A stretch of 64,000 bases of DNA, taken from NCBI GenBank assembly GCA_013423325.1, contig BLJB01000019.1:62001-126000 (forward strand), written 5' to 3'. This document shows positions 57,236 through 64,000 of the stretch, piece by piece. Origin of the DNA: Usnea hakonensis (taxonomy: Eukaryota > Ascomycota > Lecanoromycetes > Lecanorales > Parmeliaceae). The notes under the pieces were generated by a model. It searched no databases and had not been told where the DNA came from. It was given only the letters and a program-made list of their open reading frames with translations. The position numbers and the translations under genes were made by a program. Every line of letters starts with the position of its first letter. Position 1 is the stretch's first letter.

Positions 57236-60113
57236 ATGGATTCACCAAGAGAAGACTGGAACCCTGTTTTTTGGATTGGGCAGCACGATAGCAGTCGCGT
57301 GCGAGTCACTCCAGAGATCTTGGAGCAAGCACACGCTTGCAATGTGGGTTATCAAACAATCGATCCATCATGAGAAGGAGCTGATTGATACCCAGTATGA
57401 ATTTCTTACGAGCCCTATCACGACCCCCACTTTCCACACACGAGTACTGACCCTCCTGTCAAACTACATGGCAGAAGTGGAGAAAGACCCAGACATGGGC
57501 CTCTCGGCACCGACTATACCTTCTCTAACGCCGGTCGATACACCATTGGCTCCAGGCGAGGCCATATCCCATTTGCTCGCCGTGGTGAGCCCTTGGATCG
57601 ATTTGTGTTCGCCTGATCCGGTGATATACGCTGTTTCTCGCCAAGTCTTAGAAATGGAAGTGGGATACGCAGCCTTTTGTGGAATAGGAAACATAATATT
57701 ACCCCGTCCGAAGTTGCATCACGGCAAGCTCCATGGTGAGGGTGTGACAAATTACGCCTACGCGGTCCAGGAAGTGCTGAGGATCGCGCAATACATACAG
57801 CTCTCTATAATGCTACCAATGATGGATGATCCTGGCCAAGACAGCGACGAAGTCGAAGGAAGTTTGGCCGAGGAAGCAAGAGCCAAATATTTGCGCCTTG
57901 ATGAGGGCCACGATTACGAAGACCCAATTGAATATACGAGGAAAGCAGTCAAGGAGTTGGACCAAGATATTGATGGAGCGAATTTGAGACGCAAGAAGTC
58001 TGCGAAGTTTGACTTCTTCGGCACATGGGATGCATGGAACATCATCAGGACGCTATGTACATACAATTCTAGGCTTTTTGTAGGTAAGAATAGAGACGCA
58101 TCTTTATTCCAATCGCCTACACCATTGACACCATATCTCTGAAACGCATGTCCTCACGGCTCCCAGAGTTGCATTCTGGAGTTTTTGCTGGTCACCTGTC
58201 ATATTCCTTGAGGTACTTATTTCCCTCTGTCGCCTGTGAGAAGTTCTGTCGAATTTTGAGAAGAACTCAGCTGACGGCACATCATATAGCGCTCTCGGTG
58301 CCATTGAAATTACCACCTCTCAGTGTTCGCTCTCGTTGGCACTCAGAGCCCTTGCGCCTGATTTGTTTCAGCGAGAAGACCTTCACTCTTAATTCTAAAG
58401 GTCACCCAGTCTTCACCCACACCCATCAGGACCTCTTAACCCAGTACATGCGCATTCGTAATGCTCCGTGGATCCTTCTCATGGATGTTGGCCCCATACT
58501 CGAGCCCGATAAACCAGTACCAAGCCCAACTGTAGCCAGTGGCTGGCAAGCTTTTGGAGAAGCAGCTGGCTCTTCATCATCTGCCCCCACACCTGTCGAA
58601 GCAAGCCAGATCTGGCGACAAGACAGCAAAAAGTCTGATGTCCTAAACCCAACTCCTCACCTCGATTATCTCCGTCATCTTCAGCGCAAGCAGCCTCCTA
58701 AGACCCTGCTCCAGCGATTCGGGGCCGGTTACCAAGACTATCTGCAGTCACCTCTGCAGCCACTAACCGATAACCTGGAAAGCATCACGTACGAAGTCTT
58801 CGAGAAAGACCCTGTCAAGTATGACTTGTACTATCAAGCCATCGCTCAGGCACTGATCGACTGGCGCGATCAAGGCAAGCCTGCTTCCGGGCCGGACGGC
58901 CGAATTGTTGTCGCTGTGGTTGGTGCTGGGCGAGGCCCATTGGTTACGAAAGCACTGCTGGCTAGTGAGAGCGAGGCTGTACCTATCGACATGTGGGCTG
59001 TGGAAAAGAATCCGAATGCTTTCGTGCTGCTACAAAGGCACAATGTAGAAACATGGGGCAACTGTGTCAACCTCGTGAAGTCGGATATGCGATCTTGGAA
59101 AGGCCCGTTACGAAAAGCCCAAGCTCAACCTTCTGGCTATGCGGGACAGTGGCCGCCACGCCACAAGGGAGAAGATAACCCATTCACTAGGCAGAATCAG
59201 CCTTCCACCGCGGCCTTCCTTTCGGCTCCAAGCACATATCACGGCCCAATTGATATCTTGATCTCTGAGCTCCTCGGCTCTTTCGCCGACAACGAGCTTT
59301 CCCCTGAGTGTCTCGACGGTATTCTCCCCTTACTAAACCCGACCCACGGCATATCGATCCCTGCCTCCTACACGGCCTACTTGACCCCCGTCGCAGCTCC
59401 CAAACTTCATGCCGATATCCTCGCCCGGACGGCCACTGACAAAAGAGCGCCAGATACACCGTACGTTGTGATGTTGCATGCAATAGACTATCTCTCCGCC
59501 ACCTCGCGTCCGAGCACCACTTCATCTACTAACGATGGCTCATCGCTGCCAATCACAGTGCCCAACATTCTTCCTGTCTGGTCGTTCAGCCATGGTCCGA
59601 TGAAAACACTTCCTGCATCTTCGGAGAATACCCACAACATGCGGCAAGCACGTCTTGATTTCAATTTGCGAGATCGCGCCGTGTGTCACGGGCTTGCAGG
59701 ATACTTTGAAGCAACGTTGTATCCAGGAGTCGAACTGAGTACCAATCCGCTGAACATGGATGAGAAGAGCCCTGAGATGATGAGCTGGTTTCCGATATTC
59801 TTTCCTCTAAAAGTATGTCTTCTTTCTCTTCCCCTATGCGCTTTTCATCCCCCCAATTTCCTACCTAGGCTCCGTCAGCTCCTCAGGAGATTCTCTAACG
59901 AGTGCGTAGACACCCATTTACACCCCCGACGCCTCCACCCTCACCGTCTCCATCTTCCGGGCCACCGATAACAGAAAAGTATGGTACGAATGGATGGTAG
60001 AAGCCTGGTCGAATTTGATCGGTGGGGGCGTCGGCAGTGCGGCCGACAGGAGGAGGGTCAGACTCGGGGTCAGCGAGGTGGGGAGCTCGAAGGAGGGAGG
60101 ATGTATGATGTGA
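57236..60113 (+). CDS. skb1: PRMT5-type type II protein arginine methyltransferase (4 exons)
   Basis: Exons 57236-57343, 57396-58083, 58290-59812 and 59910-60113 give 840 aa. The ATG at 57236 is chosen because exon 1 supplies the family N-terminus; splicing joins AHACN to YEFLTSPITTPTFHTRVL. Intron 3 joins ...FFPLK to TPIYTPDASTLTVSIFRATD. Domain order: TIM-barrel-like N-terminal half; the SAM-binding Rossmann domain with motif I GAGRGPLV (477-484); the double-E loop SELLGSFADNELS with Glu592 and Glu601; and the C-terminal beta barrel ending KVWYEWMVEAW. The enzyme makes symmetric dimethylarginine on Sm proteins, histones and others; fungal homologues are Skb1 and Hsl7. Introns 2 (206 nt) and 3 (97 nt) are larger than local average. 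Assignment is firm. Confidence 0.94.
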
Positions 60114-60713
60114 TACGTCAAAGCATCTGTGAGACAGGAGCCAAGTGCTGATGAAGAGTAATCGTAATCTGTGTCACGACAACGTTTGCATGAGTCTTGG
60201 AAGAAATACAAAAGGTCTCCAGGAGACACTATTGGCATGATTCCTGTGGCTTTGCTGTCCACGTTGAATGCAACCATCACCTGATGCTGACTAGCAGCGA
60301 GGATACCGACCATGCAAGGGCTTTCTCCATGTGAAACAGGATTCGACAATCATCTCGGCCACTCCGTCGCTATCCCTCCCAAACTTGCTAAACCGTCCCG
60401 ATAGCACAATCCCTTATAGTCCCTGCAACCATTTATCTTTGAGACTCGGGAACAAAGGCATTGCAGAGAAGCATTTGGAAGTGCCAGTCTTGAAACGGCC
60501 GATTCGGGTCATACTTTGCCAGAGAATTTCACATGAGTACTACGTAGGGTCATATTGATATCCTAACGCAGACGAGTGCCATCTTTGCACTCAGATTGGT
60601 TCCGTAGCATGATGAAATGAGTAAAGCAGACTTTTCCAACACCGTACCAAAGTCTTGTCCGAGCAAAGATCCTCCCTGCTTTACCTTTTCTTTTCTTTTC
60701 CACAATTTCTGAT
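60114..60713. other. Intergenic, 600 bp, between convergent genes
   Basis: 3' regions of PRMT5 and of the secreted protein gene. A minus-strand frame at 59918-60349 overlaps PRMT5 exon 4 and is discounted. Confidence 0.4.
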
Positions 60714-61391
60714 TCACCGCGCCACACAGTGTCGGTTCCCACTGTTACAGGCGGGGGTCCCTGACTGAGTAGCCTGCCCAGTACTCACAGCATCCGTTGC
60801 CAGGGATCCTAGGCCCTTACCTACCCCTCCACTCCCAATCTTCGCAGGCGCCGTGGCCGGGTTGACATCCCACATTTGAAATTCGGTGGTAAAGAATGCA
60901 TTGTATAGCGTCATATACTCCCCAACCCCTCGTAGCGTATTTGCCAGATCCTGATACGTGTGCGGCCTTCCAACTGTTGGGTTGAGGTCCTGAACATGTA
61001 TAAAGGCGTTTCTTTCGTACCAGAAGGTGCTGAGACCGGGAATAGGATCGTTTGGCTTGGCGCCAAAGATTTGGGAGAAAGCTTCGACAAGGCACATGAG
61101 GACGTCTTCGCGATTGATAGACGGTGCTTGATGCCAGAAGTCTATAGCTAGCTGAGTATTGGGAATTTTATAACGTCGGACGGTCGAGCTGATTTTGGAA
61201 TTTCTCCGTTATTTGAGGGATCTGTGGGAGACATTTGTGACAACTCACACATTGAGGGACGAGAAGGAAAAGGAAGGATCAGTTAAATTGGTCTGCAACT
61301 CTATGTCCTGGCTGTTGGAAGAAGGTGACGAGGCTGCTCCACACATCGCAAAGAGTAAGGAGACAGGCAAGAGAAGCCCTAGCATATACAT
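60714..61391 (-). CDS. Secreted hypothetical protein (2 exons)
   Basis: Exons 61391-61249 and 61188-60714 with a 60-nt phase-2 intron (GTGAGT donor, ATCAG acceptor); 205 aa. Exon 1 supplies a signal peptide (MLGLLLPVSLLFAMCGAAS), absent from the long frame in exon 2 alone. Splicing joins SSLNV to STVRRYKIPNTQLAIDFW. The mature region is globular (MCLVEAFSQIFGAKPNDPIP, HTYQDLANTLRGVGEYMTLY, AFFTTEFQMWDVNPAT). A Gly/Ala/Ser-rich tail ends with two cysteines (ACNSGNRHC). No family recognised by eye; probably extracellular or wall-associated. Confidence 0.72.
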
Positions 61392-61848
61392 GTCGAAACA
61401 TATACGGACTAGGGGTGGCAACGCGGACGGAGAATGCTAAAAAGGTGTAGGAGTGGTAGTAGAAGTTCGTAGGGTCTGGATGGGGATCTCGAAATATTTA
61501 GACAAGAACGTGTGACCCCGAATGTCTGAGTGTCTGGGTCTTCGTAAGTGTCCGGCATGGACATGCGACTTGCGCTCAGCGCATCAGTATCGCGCCAACG
61601 GACTTAAGCTTGACGCATCCATTCTTCGCTTTTGCAAAGTTTTACGTACTTTAAGACAATGAATCCTATCTCCATGAGACTTCTGCAGGTAGCCAATCAG
61701 TTCCGGAATACAAAAGGTCCTGCGGCCTGCTTGGGTACCATTGCCCGCCACCCCGTACACTGTAGATGTTGCCTCAATCCCGTGACTCGCGCCACATATT
61801 TTTTTTCTCTTTTTCTTTTTGTCTTTTGGATCCATCCCGTCCGTTTGA
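61392..61848. other. Intergenic, 457 bp
   Basis: Between the secreted protein gene and OST4; no feature recognised. Confidence 0.4.
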
Positions 61849-62031
61849 TTATGACTTTGCCGTCCCCCTTGCTTGTGCTTGTGACACTGACATGGAAGAT
61901 GTTTTCTCCTCGGATTGTGTAGGATCGTCCTCAATTGCGTTCACTTCAAGGAAATGGTAGAGGACAATGAGGAGCATGGCCAGGGTGCCAAGGAAGATTG
62001 CGAGCGTGTAGAGATCATCGTCTGAAATCAT
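61849..62031 (-). CDS. ost4: Ost4, oligosaccharyltransferase mini-subunit
   Basis: A 60-aa single-pass membrane protein starting at the ATG at 62031: MISDDDLYTLAIFLG continues into a hydrophobic helix (TLAMLLIVLYHFLEVNA) and an acidic/Ser tail. It matches the Ost4 pattern (MI-S-D-x-x-L-x-x-LAI, one membrane helix, YH near its end). The open frame extends 17 codons upstream without another ATG, so the Met is well placed. Ost4 is embedded in the ER membrane and helps assemble Ost3/6 and Stt3 in the N-glycosylation complex. The tail is about 24 residues longer than yeast Ost4. The gene diverges from TMA46. Confidence 0.88.
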   Translation of the reverse strand: MISDDDLYTLAIFLGTLAMLLIVLYHFLEVNAIEDDPTQSEEKTSSMSVSQAQARGTAKS

Positions 62032-62556
62032 GGTGGAGGATGAAGCGTCCGAGTGGCTTGTATCGTCAAAGCTGCTTGCCAATGGGGATCTGAGAGCTTA
62101 GGACGGTATTAGCAGTAAATTTTCCAATAGGCATAGGAGGCTCTTACAAACGTAGTGCGTTTTAATCAAGATCTCAACGCATCGAGGTGATTGTCCTTTT
62201 TAGGAGTTGTCGAGTCTAGACTTTGACAGAGAAAAGGTAGTACTCGTACACACAAAGACTACGGTGTTCAGAACCTTAGCGTTACAGTTAGATTTATGGT
62301 ACGCCGTAGTGTGTGCGTCAGCCCTACCGTGATGCTGCTATTCCCCACCAGCAAAACCGCGCTGCTTTGCACGTTCAACTGTAATATCAAACAATCCGTT
62401 GTGAAATCTACTGCGAGAAGACAGCTTTTGGAGAAAGCCAAATCTTTTACGACTTTTTTAAGTTGATTGTACCCTAGGTGCTCTCTTACTCCCTATTCCA
62501 GGCCTCCGAGAGTATTCAAGTCACCCGCTCTCTTTCTCTCTCCACCATCTCCGACC
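62032..62556. promoter_or_regulatory. Shared divergent promoter, 525 bp
   Basis: Separates the start codons of OST4 (minus) and TMA46 (plus). It ends in a CT-rich tract just before the TMA46 start (about 62520-62550). No specific binding site is named. Confidence 0.5.
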
Positions 62557-63906
62557 ATGCCTCCCAAAAAGGAGGAGAAGAAGGCCAAGCCTGCGTCGAC
62601 AAAAATTGTTGCGGACAAGGCAAGCGTTTGCCCCTATCATATATCTGATTGCTTTACTGACACACTTCTTCCAGACCTTTGGCATGAAGAACGTGAGTCG
62701 AGCCAATCCTCTCAAACCTTCCTCTCCATCTCGTTCTAGCACCTATAGCCTCAATCTTACTACGACCTGGAATACTGATGGAAGAGCGATCGCAGAAAAA
62801 AGGAGCACAAGCCCAAAAACATATCCAACAAATCCAAACCCAAGCCGCCCAAGCCAAAACCCCCGATCAGAAACGAAAAGACGCCGAAAAAGCGCAACGA
62901 GAAAAGGACAAAGCGGCCTCTGAACAAGCAAAGCGAGAAACCGCAGAGCTGTTCAAGCCGGTCCAGGTACAGAAGGTCCCTTTTGGGGTAGATCCGAAGA
63001 CGGTGCTGTGTACGTTCTATAAGCAAGGGAATTGCGAGAAGGGCAAGAAATGCAAATTCAGCCATGATTTGTCAGTGGAAAGAAAAGGGGAGAAGAAGAA
63101 TCTGTATCAGGACACGCGGGAAGGAGAAGACGAAGCAAAGAAGAAAGACGACATGGCCGAATGGGACGAAGGTGCGTCGCAACACTGACAGGCTCTCAAA
63201 CAACTTGCTGATTCGAGTGCCACAACCAGAGAAACTAAGACAAGTTGTCATGTCCAAACACGGCAACCCCAAAACCACCACCGACAAAGTCTGCAAATAC
63301 TTCATCTCCGCCGTCGAAGAGGGCAAATACGGCTGGTTCTGGACGTGCCCCAACGGCGGCGACAAATGCATGTACAAGCACTCTCTCCCGCCCGGATTCG
63401 TCTTGAAAACCAAAGAGCAGCGCGCGGCCGAGAAAGCCCTGATGGACAAATCGCCCCTGAAAACGCTAACGCTAGAAGACTTCCTGGAATCAGAACGGCA
63501 CAAACTGACCGGCAACCTCACGCCCGTCACGCCGGAGAGTTTCGCCAAATGGAAGAAGGAGCGGCTGGACAAGAAGGCCGCGGAAGATGAGGCTCGGCAG
63601 GCGAAGGAAGCTACCGGAAGGGCCATGTTTGAGAAGGGAGGCTGGGAAGACAGCGAAGAGGAGGACGAAAGCGAGGAAGAGGGTGATGCAGACGGCGAGG
63701 CGGATGACTGGGACATGGAAAGCATGAGGCGGGAAACGGAGCGGATGCGGGAAGAGAATGAGAAGAAGCGGTTGGAGGGCGTAGGAGGACAGGCCGCGAT
63801 TGAGAGCATGGGGATTGATAACCAGGAAGAGGAAGAGGAGGATAAAGCAGTGGGAGTGAAAGAGGTAAAGACTAACGGGATAAACGGGCACGCTGACGAC
63901 ACGTAA
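62557..63906 (+). CDS. tma46: Tma46/DFRP1 CCCH zinc-finger protein (4 exons)
   Basis: Exons 62557-62619, 62675-62692, 62796-63171 and 63230-63906 give 377 aa. The first intron has a GC donor (AAG|GCAAGC) and CCAG acceptor; exon 2 is a micro-exon of 18 nt encoding TFGMKN. Splicing gives IVADKTFGMKNKKGAQAQKH, the conserved family start. Two CCCH fingers follow: a C-x7-C-x5-C-x3-H finger (CTFYKQGNCEKGKKCKFSH) and a longer one after exon 4 starts (VCKYFISAVEEGKYGWFWTC through KCMYKH). The C-terminal half is charged and ends in acidic blocks. The family (ZC3H15 in animals) stabilises the DRG/Rbg1 GTPase and associates with translating ribosomes. Assignment is firm. The long minus-strand frame across exon 4 is a shadow. 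Confidence 0.93.
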
Positions 63907-64000
63907 CGCTCGAAACACTGTAGTGGCTCATGAACTTGATTTAGCGGCATGTCTGGCTTTCTGTCGATTGGAGTGTACGTCAAGCGCAAGCTCTAGCACA

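Noticed and set aside
57276..58142. 288-aa ORF as an independent gene
   Set aside because: Its first codons are intronic or out of frame; exon 1 at 57236-57343 and the downstream exons make one PRMT5 gene.
63072..63989. 305-aa minus-strand ORF
   Set aside because: Antisense to the well-supported TMA46 exon 4; its Ser/Leu-rich composition is the mirror of Glu/Lys-rich coding sequence.
1..64000. Transposable element or CRISPR array
   Set aside because: No reverse transcriptase, transposase or integrase motifs, no long terminal or inverted repeats, and no regularly spaced identical repeats were seen.

Overview
The window looks like nuclear chromosomal DNA from a filamentous ascomycete (Pezizomycotina). 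Genes are short and carry many small introns (mostly 39-100 nt, GT...AG, with CTRAC/CTGAY branch-like motifs 10-25 nt before the acceptor). The set includes fungal-type families (a Pho81/NUC-2 SPX-ankyrin-GDPD protein, a Tbf1/TRF-like telobox Myb protein, 2EXR/F-box-like and small secreted cysteine proteins). No ribosomal RNA, convincing tRNA, transposon ORF or CRISPR array was seen. I cannot place it to class from sequence alone.

Layout. 0-10 kb: a 4-cysteine secreted protein, an unknown basic-tailed protein, a FAD-dependent monooxygenase with an apparent one-base frameshift, a 421-aa disordered protein with two PCNA-box-like motifs, a decayed minus-strand gene, and a single-exon protein kinase. 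10-14 kb: a long gene-poor stretch of microsatellites, a poly-C run containing two Ns, and duplicated low-complexity units. 14-31.5 kb: an accessory-looking section with a secreted alpha/beta hydrolase, further secreted or membrane proteins, a short-chain dehydrogenase-like protein, a secreted protein that appears to be built from two copies of one cysteine module, a second 4-cysteine secreted protein, ORF debris, and TAF10. 32-48 kb: large regulatory genes (Tbf1/TRF-like protein, a 1423-aa unknown protein, a 2EXR/F-box-like protein, the Pho81/NUC-2 homologue). 48-54 kb: gene-poor, with a 2.5-kb series of consecutive degenerate tandem duplications. 54-64 kb: compact housekeeping genes, with PRP43 and PRMT5 diverging from one 320-bp region, a secreted protein, then OST4 and TMA46 diverging from another.

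The core genes serve separate jobs: transcription initiation (TAF10), telomere or promoter binding (Tbf1), phosphate signalling (Pho81), splicing and ribosome biogenesis (Prp43), arginine methylation (PRMT5), N-glycosylation (Ost4) and translation (Tma46). The oxidoreductases and secreted proteins do not form a recognisable biosynthetic cluster, because no PKS, NRPS, terpene synthase, P450 or pathway regulator is present. Exon boundaries were worked out by hand from splice signals, reading phase and family conservation. For every gene given here as intact, the summed exon lengths are a multiple of three.
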